Below are positions 8,046-16,544 of a stretch of DNA of 31,693 nucleotides, piece by piece. The position numbers were made by a program, and so were the translations under genes. Origin of the DNA: Desulfobacterales bacterium (lineage in GTDB: Bacteria; Desulfobacterota; DSM-4660; Desulfatiglandales; B25-G16); assembly GCA_013375385.1 (NCBI GenBank), contig JABXJY010000002.1, positions 1 through 31,693 of the forward strand, given 5' to 3'. The notes below the pieces were generated by a model, which was not told where the DNA came from, searched no databases, and worked only from the letters and a program-made list of their open reading frames with translations. Every line of letters begins with the position of its first letter. Position 1 is the stretch's first letter.

Positions 8046-8077
8046 CCGGAAACAGGATATTTCAGACTACTCCGCCA

Positions 8078-8148
8078 CTAGGTCACCAAGACACAAAAAA
8101 TTGAAAATTGACAATTGAACTTGGTGACTTGGTGTCTTGCCCTGCCCC
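8078..8148. repeat. Intergenic inverted/permuted repeat (GTCACCAAG ... CTTGGTGAC)
   Basis: GTCACCAAGACAC is followed about 35 bases later by CTTGGTGACTTGGTGTCTTG, so GTCACCAAG and CTTGGTGAC form a hairpin. Between them is AATTGAAAATTGACAATTGAA, another permuted run. The GC-rich CCCGTTCCGGGTCGGGACGGGG tract follows at about 8146-8166. It lies between divergent genes and ends just before the ffh promoter. It looks like a dispersed repeat rather than a regulatory site. Confidence 0.55.
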
Positions 8149-8187
8149 GTTCCGGGTCGGGACGGGGGTGGCAAAAAAAGGATTTTG

Positions 8188-8216
8188 TTGACATAGAAAA
8201 GAAAAAGCAATAGCAT
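8188..8216 (+). promoter_or_regulatory. Promoter candidate TTGACA-N17-TAGCAT for ffh
   Basis: Perfect -35 (8188-8193), 17-base spacer and 4/6 -10 (8211-8216), 31 bases before the ffh ATG. Confidence 0.55.
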
Positions 8217-8247
8217 TACAAGATTAAATTGTTTAGGATTTTCAAGT

Positions 8248-9579
8248 ATGTTTGAATTACTGACTGAAAAACTATCCAGGATCTTCAAGGAACTGAGGGG
8301 CCGAGGGAGATTAAGCGAAAAGAGTATACAGGACGCCTTGAGAGGGATCCGGCTTGCCCTTCTTGAGGCGGACGTTAATTATAAGGTTGTCAAGAATCTC
8401 CTTGAAGAAATAAGACAGCGGGCCCTTGGTCAGGAGGTATCGGAGAGTCTCACCCCAGGTCAACAGGTAATTAAGATAGTACATGAAGAGCTTACGAGGC
8501 TGATGGGAGAGGGAAAGAGGGATCTGGACCTTAGTGGCAGGAAACCTCTCAGTCTCATGCTTGTTGGCCTTCAAGGTTCCGGGAAAACAACGACGGGTGG
8601 TAAATTGGCCAATTACCTGAGGAAGAAGGGATACCATCTCTATTTAGTGCCGGTGGATGTCCGAAGGCCAGCGGCTATTGAGCAACTTTGTAAAATAGGA
8701 GAAGAGATTAATATCCCGGTTCATCCCTCAGGCACCAGGGAGAAGGCTGAAGAGATTTGTCTGAAGGCCTTGGACAGGGCATCAAGTATTGGATCAGATA
8801 TTCTGATCATAGATACAGCTGGCAGGCTCCATATTGACGAAGAGCTCATGGAAGAGCTTTCAAGAATTAAGGGTGTAGTCCATCCCGCAGAGACTCTTCT
8901 TGTGGCAGATGCTATGACAGGGCAAGATGCAGTGAATCTGGCTGTAGCATTTGATCAGGTCATTGATATCACGGGGGTCATCTTATCAAAGATGGAAGGG
9001 GATGCAAGGGGGGGAGCAGCCCTTTCTATAATGGCGGTGACAAATAAACCGATCAAATTTGTTGGCATAGGGGAGAAGCTGGATGCCTTAGAGCCTTTTC
9101 ATCCAGACAGGATGTCTTCTAGGATCCTGGGAATGGGGGATGTTCTATCCCTGATAGACAAGGCACAGGCTGAATTTGATCAAAAGGAGGCCCTTGAACT
9201 TGCAAGGAAGATCAAGAAGGCTGAATTTGATCTAGAGGATTTCAAGAAGCAGCTTTCATATATTCAGAAGATGGGATCATTGGAACAGCTTCTAGAGATG
9301 ATACCAGGCATTGGACAGATGATGAAGGTAGGAAGGCTGGAGACGGATGAAAGGGAACTTGTCAGGTTTGAGGCCATAATTAATTCTATGACACCGGAGG
9401 AGAGAAGAGACCATAGAATAATAAGTGGCAGCAGACGAAAGAGGATTGCTATGGGAAGCGGAACAAGGGTAGAAGATGTTAATCGGTTTCTTAATAATTT
9501 TGCTCAGACAAAGAATATGCTTAAGAAGTTTAGACGAGGAACCCTGAGAGATCTATCTTCGTTGGCTGGCTTCAGTTAG
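8248..9579 (+). CDS. ffh: Signal recognition particle GTPase Ffh
   Basis: 443 residues, the usual Ffh length. N domain (1-95) begins MFELLTEKLSRIF. The G domain has P-loop GLQGSGKTT (107-115), VDVRRPAA, DTAGR, and SKMEGDARGGAA, where most Ffh have TKLDGDARGGA. The M domain (about 325-443) has IPGIGQMMK and the RNA-binding RIAMGSGTRVEDVNRF. Ffh with 4.5S RNA targets nascent membrane proteins to the translocon. It heads the run of ribosome-related genes, though rpsP has its own promoter candidate. Start: AGGA nine bases before ATG 8248. No 4.5S RNA gene is seen nearby. Confidence 0.98.
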   Translation: MFELLTEKLSRIFKELRGRGRLSEKSIQDALRGIRLALLEADVNYKVVKNLLEEIRQRALGQEVSESLTPGQQVIKIVHEELTRLMGEGKRDLDLSGRKPLSLMLVGLQGSGKTTTGGKLANYLRKKGYHLYLVPVDVRRPAAIEQLCKIGEEINIPVHPSGTREKAEEICLKALDRASSIGSDILIIDTAGRLHIDEELMEELSRIKGVVHPAETLLVADAMTGQDAVNLAVAFDQVIDITGVILSKMEGDARGGAALSIMAVTNKPIKFVGIGEKLDALEPFHPDRMSSRILGMGDVLSLIDKAQAEFDQKEALELARKIKKAEFDLEDFKKQLSYIQKMGSLEQLLEMIPGIGQMMKVGRLETDERELVRFEAIINSMTPEERRDHRIISGSRRKRIAMGSGTRVEDVNRFLNNFAQTKNMLKKFRRGTLRDLSSLAGFS

Positions 9580-9639
9580 ACTGATGGGGTCTGAACCCGT
9601 TACAGGAAATTGAGAAGAAAGGGAAGTTTCAGGAAAACA

Positions 9640-9668
9640 TTGCAGGATTGGTAGCTTTGGCGTATAAT
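9640..9668 (+). promoter_or_regulatory. Promoter candidate TTGCAG-N17-TATAAT for the rpsP operon
   Basis: A perfect -10 (9663-9668) with a 17-base spacer to TTGCAG (9640-9645, half match), 35 bases before the rpsP ATG, in the gap after ffh. Confidence 0.5.
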
Positions 9669-9703
9669 AGTATAACTAAATAAAGGGGGTGAGAACTGTA
9701 GAT

Positions 9704-9967
9704 ATGCCGGTAAGAATAAGATTGACCAGGAAAGGGGCTAAGAAGAGACCTTTTTACCGTATTGTTGCGGCCGACTCCGAGGCACCAAGGGATGGCAGGT
9801 TTCTCGAGGTATTAGGGTACTACGATCCGCTGGAAAATCCAGCCAAAGTACATATTGATGAAGACAGTGTTAGAAAGTGGATACAGAGAGGAGCTAAGCT
9901 TTCGGAAACTGTTAGGTCTCTTTTGCGGAAGAAGGGAGTACGCATGGTTTCTTCCCAAACAAGCTAA
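9704..9967 (+). CDS. rpsP: 30S ribosomal protein S16
   Basis: 87 residues from ATG 9704, with AGGGGGTGA 11 bases upstream. The in-frame GTG at 9689 overlaps that ribosome site, so the shorter form is preferred; it begins with the universal MPVRIRLTRKGAKKRPFYRI. Later YYDPLENP and the DSVRKWIQRGAKLSETVRSLL segment complete S16, a small-subunit assembly protein. First gene of rpsP-khpA-rimM-trmD, the classic order in bacteria. Confidence 0.97.
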   Translation: MPVRIRLTRKGAKKRPFYRIVAADSEAPRDGRFLEVLGYYDPLENPAKVHIDEDSVRKWIQRGAKLSETVRSLLRKKGVRMVSSQTS

Positions 9968-10009
9968 ACTGTGTTTAACGAGAATGTGAGGTGGAGGAGA
10001 ATGATGGAA

Positions 10010-10240
10010 ATGAAAGAGCTGATTGAATACATTGCAAAGGTTCTTGTGGATAATCCGGAGGAGGTAAGTGTAACCGAACTTGAGGGAAGACAGACCTCTG
10101 TGATTGAACTGCGGGTAGCCAAAGAAGATTTGGGAAAGGTAATTGGCAAGCAAGGAAGAACCGCCAGGGCGATGAGAACTATACTTGGTGCGGCCTCGAC
10201 CAAGATGAAAAAGAGATCTGTCCTGGAGATTTTAGAGTAG
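10010..10240 (+). CDS. khpA: KH-domain RNA-binding protein KhpA (YlqC family)
   Basis: 76 residues from ATG 10010 (GGAGGAG about 10 bases upstream); ATG 10004 and 10001 are possible. The start MKELIEYIAKVLVDNPEEV and the KH GxxG loop in KVIGKQGRTARAMR identify it. KhpA is a single-KH chaperone-like protein that works with KhpB in Gram-positives. Its place between rpsP and rimM is the standard one. The stop touches the rimM start directly. Confidence 0.93.
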   Translation: MKELIEYIAKVLVDNPEEVSVTELEGRQTSVIELRVAKEDLGKVIGKQGRTARAMRTILGAASTKMKKRSVLEILE

Positions 10241-10768
10241 TTGATCAAAGTAGAGCTTGGAGATCTAATTCTGATAGGGCATGTTATCCGCCCGCATGGC
10301 TTAACCGGTCTACTAAGGATAGTTTCTTATGCTCAGTCAAAAGAAACATTCCTCGAGGCCGGTTCTGTGTTTCTGAAGACGGACCAAAATGAGCTCCATG
10401 AAAGGAAGGTTGTTTCTATAAGGGCCCACCGATCGGTGTTTATTTTAAGATTGTCGGGTCTGCGTTCAATTGATCAGGCAGAGGTTTTCAGAGGAGCCGG
10501 GATATTAGTAAAAAAGGATTCTCTGGCAAGAAAGGATGAGGATGAGTTCTTTTGGTATGAGCTCTTGGGATTGGATGTGTATCTGACAACAGGTCAATAT
10601 CTTGGAGTTCTGAAGGAGATTTTTCCTACGTTGAGTAACGACGTTTATGTGGTCGAGAGTCAGGGCAAGGAGTTTTTGATCCCGGCAATTCACGAGGTTG
10701 TCAAGGAGATAAATATAGCTCAAAAACGGATGATTATTTCACCTATAAAAGGCTTGTTAGATCTCTAA
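10241..10768 (+). CDS. rimM: 16S rRNA processing protein RimM
   Basis: 175 residues beginning at TTG 10241, directly after the khpA stop and with GGAG 12 bases upstream; no nearby ATG preserves the conserved N-terminus. IGHVIRPHGLTGLLRI is the RimM N-domain signature. The C-terminal PRC-barrel carries FFWYELLGLDVYL, and EFLIPAIHEVVKEIN plus the final KGLLDL box close the family pattern. RimM helps mature the 30S head with S19. It overlaps trmD by one base. Confidence 0.96.
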   Translation: MIKVELGDLILIGHVIRPHGLTGLLRIVSYAQSKETFLEAGSVFLKTDQNELHERKVVSIRAHRSVFILRLSGLRSIDQAEVFRGAGILVKKDSLARKDEDEFFWYELLGLDVYLTTGQYLGVLKEIFPTLSNDVYVVESQGKEFLIPAIHEVVKEINIAQKRMIISPIKGLLDL

Positions 10769-11529
10769 TGAGATTTGACATTCTTTCAATATTTCCGGAA
10801 ATGTTTGCCCCCCTGATTAATTATGGAATCATTGGGCGAGCAGTAAAAGGGGGGCAGATAGAGATACATGTGGTGAATATAAGAGATTTTGGTGAGGGAC
10901 GGCATCTGATGACTGATGATAAGCCGTTCGGAGGCGGGGATGGTATGGTTATGAAACCAGAGCCGATCTTTCGGGCCCTGGAATCGATTCCCAGGGTAAA
11001 GGGGGAGAGAAAGGTCATCCTGCTAACACCACAAGGCCAACTTTTTAATCAAGCAATAGCCCGGAGCTTAACCAAGCTCAAGCAGATTGTTTTAGTGTGT
11101 GGGCGATACGAGGGTGTGGATGAAAGGGTAAGATCTACGTATGTAGACATGGAATTATCTATTGGTGATTACATCTTGAGCGGAGGCGAATTACCCGCGA
11201 TGATCATCGTGGAAGTTGTTAGCCGGTTGGTTCCTGGCGTATTGGGTGGAGCAAGATCCAACCTTGAGGAGTCCTTTGAGGATTACCTCCTAGAGTATCC
11301 ACAATATACGAGGCCGAGAGTCTTTCAAGGGGAGGAAGTACCATCTGTTTTATTATCGGGTGACCACGGGAGGATCCGGCTCTGGAGAAGAACCCAATCT
11401 TTAAAAAGAACGCTCGAGAGAAGGCCAGATCTGTTGGAGAAGACCCGTCTGAGCGAGATGGATAACTCCATACTGAAAGAGCTAAAACAAGAGCAAGGCA
11501 GGTCTTCAGGACTCAGTAATCAGGGATGA
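10768..11529 (+). CDS. trmD: tRNA (guanine-N1)-methyltransferase TrmD
   Basis: 253 residues, full length. MRFDILSIFPEMF opens the SPOUT domain; FGGGDGMVMKPEPIF and LVCGRYEGVDERV are signature strands; IGDYILSGGELPAMIIVE forms the SAM-binding trefoil knot. TrmD makes m1G37 in tRNAs and prevents frameshifting. ATG overlaps the TAA of rimM (TAATG), so the two are coupled. A dispersed hairpin repeat follows its stop. Confidence 0.98.
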   Translation: MRFDILSIFPEMFAPLINYGIIGRAVKGGQIEIHVVNIRDFGEGRHLMTDDKPFGGGDGMVMKPEPIFRALESIPRVKGERKVILLTPQGQLFNQAIARSLTKLKQIVLVCGRYEGVDERVRSTYVDMELSIGDYILSGGELPAMIIVEVVSRLVPGVLGGARSNLEESFEDYLLEYPQYTRPRVFQGEEVPSVLLSGDHGRIRLWRRTQSLKRTLERRPDLLEKTRLSEMDNSILKELKQEQGRSSGLSNQG

Positions 11530-11552
11530 GGCGTATAGGAATTTCCTTTTTT

Positions 11553-11635
11553 GGACGCAGAAGAACGCAGATTATCAGGATTTTTAAATTTATGATGATG
11601 ATGTTATCTGTGTATATCTGCGAAAATCTGCGTCC
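11553..11635. repeat. Dispersed hairpin repeat (GGACGCAGA ... TCTGCGTCC)
   Basis: Outer arms GGACGCAGA (11553-11561) and TCTGCGTCC (11627-11635) are perfect complements; inner arms CGCAGAT (11567-11573) and ATCTGCG (11616-11622) extend the stem. The loop holds GATGATGATG. From memory, near-identical 'gacgcagat' elements are scattered through intergenic DNA of many environmental bacteria. It separates trmD from the SPOUT gene and may act as a hairpin in the transcript. Confidence 0.7.
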
Positions 11636-11663
11636 TATTTAGCTTGATTATTGCTGGATAATC

Positions 11664-12242
11664 ATGTCGTTTTATATTGGGCTTCTACACTATCCCGTCT
11701 ACAACAAGGGGGGAGAGATCATTGCTTCAGCAATCACCAACCTAGATCTCCATGATTTGGCTAGATTGGCAAAGACTTATGGGGCGACGAGATTCTATGT
11801 TATCAACCCTCTTACAGACCAGCAAGACTTGGCCAAACGCATTTGTCAACATTGGGTAAGCGGCTATGGAGCCCACTATAATAAGGATAGACAAGAGGCG
11901 ATGTCGCTGATTTCTATTGTTCCAACCCTTGAGGTATGTATAGGAGAGATTAGAGATAGTGAAGGTGAAACACCAGTCTTGATGGCTACTGATGCAGGGA
12001 AGGACAGAGGGAAAAGAGTCAATTATACATTGGCACGGGAGATAGTTGCCTGCACCAGGGTGGTAATGATCTTATTTGGTACAGGTTGGGGGATAGCTGA
12101 AGGGCTCATTACAAAGGCAGACTATTGCCTAGAGCCTATTATTGGTGTATCTCGTTACAATCACCTTTCAGTTAGGACAGCAGCTGCAATAACTCTCGAT
12201 CGTTTGTTTTCCCCGTTTGCGAGGCCGCAAAAAGATAGCTAA
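11664..12242 (+). CDS. SPOUT-superfamily RNA methyltransferase (COG4752/RNA_Me_trans type)
   Basis: 192 residues. MSFYIGLLHYPVYNKGGEII and ITNLDLHDLARLAKTYG form the N-terminal half; VMILFGTGWGIAEGLI and the final GVSRYNHLSVRTAAAITLDRL form the deep knot and SAM pocket of SPOUT methyltransferases. It matches, from memory, the uncharacterised RNA_Me_trans family found between trmD and rplS in deltaproteobacteria and Aquifex-like genomes. Location among tRNA and ribosome genes suggests a tRNA or rRNA substrate, but none can be named. It is not a TrmD duplicate: it lacks the GGxDG region and C-terminal domain. Confidence 0.85.
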   Translation: MSFYIGLLHYPVYNKGGEIIASAITNLDLHDLARLAKTYGATRFYVINPLTDQQDLAKRICQHWVSGYGAHYNKDRQEAMSLISIVPTLEVCIGEIRDSEGETPVLMATDAGKDRGKRVNYTLAREIVACTRVVMILFGTGWGIAEGLITKADYCLEPIIGVSRYNHLSVRTAAAITLDRLFSPFARPQKDS

Positions 12243-12266
12243 TCTGAAGTAAAGGAGGATGATGCA

Positions 12267-12608
12267 ATGGACCCGATAGAAATCCTGGAAAAAGAACAGA
12301 TGAGGGTGGATATTCCTCCGTTCAAGACAGGTGATACAGTCAGGGTGCACAGCCGGATTAAGGAGGGTGACAAAGAGCGAGTCCAGGTCTTTGAAGGGGT
12401 GGTTATCAGGAAAAGAAAGGGTACCACAGGGGCTACGTTCACCGTGCGCAAGGTTTCATATGGTGTCGGGGTGGAAAAGATCTTTCCCCTTCACTCTCCC
12501 ACAATAGATAAGATAAAAATAGTCTCTAAGGGTAAGGTGAGAAGAGCTAGGCTTTACTATTTACGCAAATTGAGGGGTAAGGCAGCCAGGCTTAAGGAAA
12601 AAAGGTGA
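12267..12608 (+). CDS. rplS: 50S ribosomal protein L19
   Basis: 113 residues with AAAGGAGG about ten bases before ATG 12267. GDTVRVHSRIKEGDKERVQV, FEGVVIRKRKG, FTVRKVSYGVGVEKIFPLHSP and the basic tail (YYLRKLRGKAARLKEKR) are diagnostic. L19 sits at the subunit interface. Operon position after trmD is classic, here with one extra gene between. Confidence 0.98.
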   Translation: MDPIEILEKEQMRVDIPPFKTGDTVRVHSRIKEGDKERVQVFEGVVIRKRKGTTGATFTVRKVSYGVGVEKIFPLHSPTIDKIKIVSKGKVRRARLYYLRKLRGKAARLKEKR

Positions 12609-12642
12609 ACGATTGCAGAAAAGAGCCTGATGTACTTTACCG

Positions 12643-13239
12643 ATGCATAATCAGTTCCACGAATCTCTGGCCAGGCTTGCAGGTCACTCTTTGGTGGCTG
12701 GTGTCGACGAGGCAGGGCGGGGTCCGTTAGCTGGTCCGGTAGTTGCGGCCGCTGTGATCTTACCCGAACATATTGTATTGGACGGGGTTAGGGATTCTAA
12801 AAAAATGTCCGAAAGGGCTCGTGAGGAGGCCTTTTCCCTCATAGAAAGAGTGGCAATAGATCTTTCCATAGCAGTGGTAAGCTCAAAGGAGATTGATCGG
12901 ATTAATATTCTTCAGGCTACTCGAAAGGCTATGAAACAGGCGGTTTTGACTCTGGATCCCCAACCTGATTATCTACTGATCGATGGCACTCACCCTGTAG
13001 ACCTCTCCATTCATCAAAGGTGTATCATAAAGGGGGATGAGCTCTCTCTATCTATATCAGCGGCCTCTATTATGGCAAAGGTCTATCGCGACAGAATGAT
13101 GTATAGCTACCATACTCTATACCCAAGGTATGGCTTTTCCCTAAACAAAGGTTACGGAACGCCCGGGCATAGAGAGGCTATCATGAGGCATGGTCCCTGC
13201 TGTATTCATAGATTAACCTTCAAGGGTGTCCTTGAATGA
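12643..13239 (+). CDS. rnhB: Ribonuclease HII
   Basis: 198 residues. GVDEAGRGPLAGPVVAAAV holds the catalytic Asp-Glu pair, DSKKMSERAR and IDGTHPVDL the further acidic residues, and SISAASIMAKVYRDRMM plus NKGYGTPGHREAI close the active site. The enzyme removes misincorporated ribonucleotides and RNA primers. The ribosome site before ATG 12643 is weak. The yraN ATG overlaps its TGA (ATGA), a coupled pair also seen in other genomes. Confidence 0.97.
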   Translation: MHNQFHESLARLAGHSLVAGVDEAGRGPLAGPVVAAAVILPEHIVLDGVRDSKKMSERAREEAFSLIERVAIDLSIAVVSSKEIDRINILQATRKAMKQAVLTLDPQPDYLLIDGTHPVDLSIHQRCIIKGDELSLSISAASIMAKVYRDRMMYSYHTLYPRYGFSLNKGYGTPGHREAIMRHGPCCIHRLTFKGVLE

Positions 13240-13604
13240 CAAAGGAAAGGATTAGCCTCGGAAAGTTAGGCGAGGATCTGGCAAGAGAAAGACTCAAAGA
13301 TCTTGGTTACAGGATTCTAAAAACAAATTATAGGTGCTCTCTCGGTGAAGTCGATTTGGTCGCAAGAGATGGTGATATTCTGGTTTTTGTGGAGATAAAG
13401 ACACGTAAGAATGAGTCCTTGGGTCAGATTAAAGAGGCGGTTAACAGGAGGAAGCAGAGCCAACTTTCAAAGGTGGCCCTGGCTTACTTGAAATCCAACA
13501 ATCTTTGGGGAAGTAAGGCGAGATTTGATGTGGTTGCTGTAAGATTAATTGATGGAAAGAAGGAAGTTGAAATTATTAAAAATGCATTTGAATTGGCTTA
13601 CTGA
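13236..13604 (+). CDS. YraN/UPF0102 family endonuclease-fold protein
   Basis: 122 residues, standard length. GKLGEDLARERLKDLGYRIL, then GEVDLVARDGD and LVFVEIKTRK carry the E...D...ExK catalytic pattern of the restriction-endonuclease-like fold. Its cellular role is not established. It overlaps rnhB by 4 bases, its usual partner. Confidence 0.94.
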   Translation: MTKERISLGKLGEDLARERLKDLGYRILKTNYRCSLGEVDLVARDGDILVFVEIKTRKNESLGQIKEAVNRRKQSQLSKVALAYLKSNNLWGSKARFDVVAVRLIDGKKEVEIIKNAFELAY

Positions 13605-13698
13605 TGGTTAGAAAAGCCTCAAGTGACCTACAGCAAAAGGGGTCTATATCTCCCCAATCTTGGATACCTTAGGCACTTATGATTCTAGGCACTTCCTG

Positions 13699-14436
13699 AT
13701 GGTTCCCGGTAAAGGCAAGAATGGGTTAGATCAAGGCAAAATCTATATTGTTTCTACCCCAATAGGTAACCTGGAGGACATTACCCTAAGGGCCCTGAGG
13801 GTCTTAAAGGAAGTGGCATTGATTGCGGCTGAAAGCAGAGAACATACCAGGAAGCTATGCACCCATTATAATATCAAGACCCCAATAACAAGCTATAACA
13901 GCAATAACCAGCACTATAAAGGACGTATCCTTCTTGAGAAGGTAAAGTCAGGTCTTGACATTGCCCTTGTGAGTGATGCAGGGACGCCTGGTTTGTCAGA
14001 TCCTGGTTCCAGATTAATGAGGGAGGCTATAGATGCTAATATAAGGTTAGTCCCGGTTCCAGGTGTTTCGGCTTCGTTGACAGCACTTTCCACTTCTGGA
14101 TTACCTACCGATAGATTCATCTTTGTCGGTTTTCTCTCAAACAAGAAAGGGAGACGCAGAAAGGAACTGGAAAATCTAAAGTCTGAATGGCGAACCATGA
14201 TTTTTTTTGAATCTCCCCATCGATTGGTTAAGATGCTTACCGATATGTACGAGATTCTGGGTGACAGGAACATTGCTCTTGCCAGAGAGATGACAAAGGT
14301 TTTTGAAGAGATAAAAAGGGGGTCAGTCGGGGAGATACTATCTTTACTGAAGGATGAGAGGATTAGGGGCGAACATACTATTATTGTTGAAGGTCGGAAG
14401 GAAAGAGAGGGACCCATCTCTGTTATTGACAATTGA
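13699..14436 (+). CDS. rsmI: 16S rRNA (cytidine-1402-2'-O)-methyltransferase RsmI
   Basis: About 245 residues. YIVSTPIGNLEDITLRALRVL opens the tetrapyrrole-methylase fold; the HTRKLC..YNIKTP region, SDAGTPGLSDPG (SAM-binding), VPVPGVSAS and FVGFL are RsmI signatures. It methylates C1402 in the 30S decoding centre. The motif at residues near 40 reads AAESREHTRK where most RsmI have AAEDTRHTRK, a mild change. Start is unclear: ATG 13699 is the best codon although AGG is the only upstream hint; TTG 13660 would add 13 residues. Upstream the word TAGGCACTT occurs twice. Confidence 0.93.
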   Translation: MVPGKGKNGLDQGKIYIVSTPIGNLEDITLRALRVLKEVALIAAESREHTRKLCTHYNIKTPITSYNSNNQHYKGRILLEKVKSGLDIALVSDAGTPGLSDPGSRLMREAIDANIRLVPVPGVSASLTALSTSGLPTDRFIFVGFLSNKKGRRRKELENLKSEWRTMIFFESPHRLVKMLTDMYEILGDRNIALAREMTKVFEEIKRGSVGEILSLLKDERIRGEHTIIVEGRKEREGPISVIDN

Positions 14437-14463
14437 TAATTATCTTATTAGATTTAAGCAATC

Positions 14464-16533
14464 ATGGAAGAGATAAGATCGTTAAAAGTAATCAATGAAC
14501 TCGGAATGCATGCCCGAGCAGCTGGTCAGATAGTGGGGTTGGCAGGCAAGTATGAGGCAAAATTGTATCTAAGAAAGGATGCTCGGGAGGTGGATGGCTC
14601 GAGCATTCTATCGATTCTTTCACTTGCCTGCCCCAAAGGGAGTGAGATTGAGGCCAGAATAGTCGGTAAGGATGTCAAAGAATTTATGGATGAACTGGAA
14701 GGACTTTTTAACAATGAATTTGGGGAGACCGCGGGAGGGCACTATCGCCCCAAAAAAAGGATAATGAAAGGGTTTCCTGTTTCGCCCGGTATTGTTATTG
14801 GAAAAGCACATCATTTAGATAGATCGGAGACTCAGATTTTTCACAGAAGGTTACTCGACAGAAAAGAGGTGGACGGAGAGGTTGATCGTTTTAGGCAGGC
14901 TGTTTACATGGCAAAGGAGCAGATCCAGAAGTTCAAATCCAATATGTCAGAACAGGTAAAGGGTTATGCCTTTGTCCTGGATACCCACTCAATGATCCTG
15001 GATGACAGTCTGCTCTTTGATTCAACCCTGAAAAGAATCCGAAAGGAGAAGATCAATGCCGGATGGGCGTTAGAAAAATCGGTAAATAAGATCCACCGGC
15101 TTTTTAAAGAGGTTGAAGATGGCTACATTGGTCGCAGAATGGACGATGTGGATAGTGTAAGTGAAAGGGTGTTGCGGAATCTAGCGGGAGTCCAGGCGGA
15201 TAGCCTGGAAGAAATTGGAGAAGAGGTTATCGTTGTAGCCCATAGTCTTTCGCCATGTGACATTGTTGAGATCAATGTAAGCAATGTAATGGGCATTTTG
15301 ACTGATGTTGGAAGTCGAATATCACATATGGCTATTATGTCTGAAGCCCTGGAGATACCGGTAGTCGTTGGACTGGAAAGTGCTACCGATATGATTTTGG
15401 ATGGCGATCTCTTGATCGTGGATGGAAATACGGGCGAGGTTATTATTAATCCTGACCCCGATACTATCATTTCCTACGAAGACAGGAAGAAGCGTTATAA
15501 CAGGTACAAATCTGCCATAGATAGGGTCAGACATCTGCCGGCCGAGACCATGGACGGACATAAGATAAAGATCCAGGCCAATATTGAGTTTTTGGCGGAG
15601 GCTAAGGCAGCAATTGAGAGTGGCGCAGAAGGTATAGGGCTTTATAGGACGGAATATCTATACATGATTAAGAGCGATTTTCCAGACGAGCAAACCCTTT
15701 TTGATGACTATAGCCAGATTGCCAGAATGGTAGCCCCTAATCCAGTTACCATAAGGACTCTGGATATTGCAAGTGATAGGATGGTATCAGATATGCAGAC
15801 CACTAGGGAAGATAATCCTGCCTTGGGTCTGAGGTCTATTCGATTTTGTCTGAATGAGCGAAAGGTATTCAAAACCCAGTTACGGGCCATTTTAAGGGCC
15901 AGTGTATACGGTAAATTCAGGTTGATGTTCCCAATGATATCAGGTTTGGGGCAATTCCTGGAGGCAAAGAGGATTTTTAGGAGTGTTATGCGCTCTCTTG
16001 ATAGAGATGGAATTGAATATGACAGAGAAATGCCTATCGGAATTTTGATCGAGATTCCCTCTGCAACATCGATTGCAGATATTCTTGCAAGGCATGCTGA
16101 TTTTTTTTCTATAGGGACTAATGACCTCATTCAATATGCCTTAGCCATAGACAGAGACAATGAACAAGTTGCCCATCTCTATGAACCTTTTCATCCAGCT
16201 GTCTTGAGGATGATACATCAGGTGGTCAAGGCGAGTAATAAGGAGGGAATTGATGTATCCGTGTGTGGTGAAATAGCCGGTGATCCTCTTTCTATTTTGA
16301 TACTGATTTCTTTGGGATTGAAGGAGTTTAGCATGAACATCGGCTCTATCCCACTGATTAAGAAGATGATCAGAATGTTACCATTAGGGGAGGTGAGGGA
16401 CGGCTTTACTGGAATACTGCGGTTACCTACCAGTAAGAAGATCGAGGATTTTGTTCTGAGAAAGGCAAAGTCTCTTCTGCCCGATATGTTTGAGGAAGAT
16501 GTTTTCAGGTATAGGCCCCCTGGCACTGCTTAG
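14464..16533 (+). CDS. HPr-Enzyme I fusion, phosphoenolpyruvate phosphotransferase
   Basis: 689 residues in two parts. Residues 1-88 are a complete HPr: GMHARAA with phospho-accepting His16, and DGSSILSILSLA with the regulatory Ser47. After a short linker, Enzyme I spans about 100-689: MKGFPVSPGIVIGKA, the swivel-domain phospho-His288 in RISHMAIM, EGIGLYRTEYLYM, RTLD, NPALGLRSIR, FFSIGTNDLIQY, HLYEPFHPAVL, and VCGEIAGDP with Cys601. It would pass phosphate from PEP internally from EI to HPr. The usual TLDIGGDK reads TLDIASDR, a change near the PEP site. No EIIA or EIIB is in the window, so a regulatory PTS is more likely than sugar uptake. Confidence 0.93.
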   Translation: MEEIRSLKVINELGMHARAAGQIVGLAGKYEAKLYLRKDAREVDGSSILSILSLACPKGSEIEARIVGKDVKEFMDELEGLFNNEFGETAGGHYRPKKRIMKGFPVSPGIVIGKAHHLDRSETQIFHRRLLDRKEVDGEVDRFRQAVYMAKEQIQKFKSNMSEQVKGYAFVLDTHSMILDDSLLFDSTLKRIRKEKINAGWALEKSVNKIHRLFKEVEDGYIGRRMDDVDSVSERVLRNLAGVQADSLEEIGEEVIVVAHSLSPCDIVEINVSNVMGILTDVGSRISHMAIMSEALEIPVVVGLESATDMILDGDLLIVDGNTGEVIINPDPDTIISYEDRKKRYNRYKSAIDRVRHLPAETMDGHKIKIQANIEFLAEAKAAIESGAEGIGLYRTEYLYMIKSDFPDEQTLFDDYSQIARMVAPNPVTIRTLDIASDRMVSDMQTTREDNPALGLRSIRFCLNERKVFKTQLRAILRASVYGKFRLMFPMISGLGQFLEAKRIFRSVMRSLDRDGIEYDREMPIGILIEIPSATSIADILARHADFFSIGTNDLIQYALAIDRDNEQVAHLYEPFHPAVLRMIHQVVKASNKEGIDVSVCGEIAGDPLSILILISLGLKEFSMNIGSIPLIKKMIRMLPLGEVRDGFTGILRLPTSKKIEDFVLRKAKSLLPDMFEEDVFRYRPPGTA

Positions 16534-16544
16534 GCAGGTGGTAG

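Noticed and set aside
13914..14432. 172-codon frame opposite rsmI
   Set aside because: Antisense shadow; rsmI motifs are continuous on the other strand.
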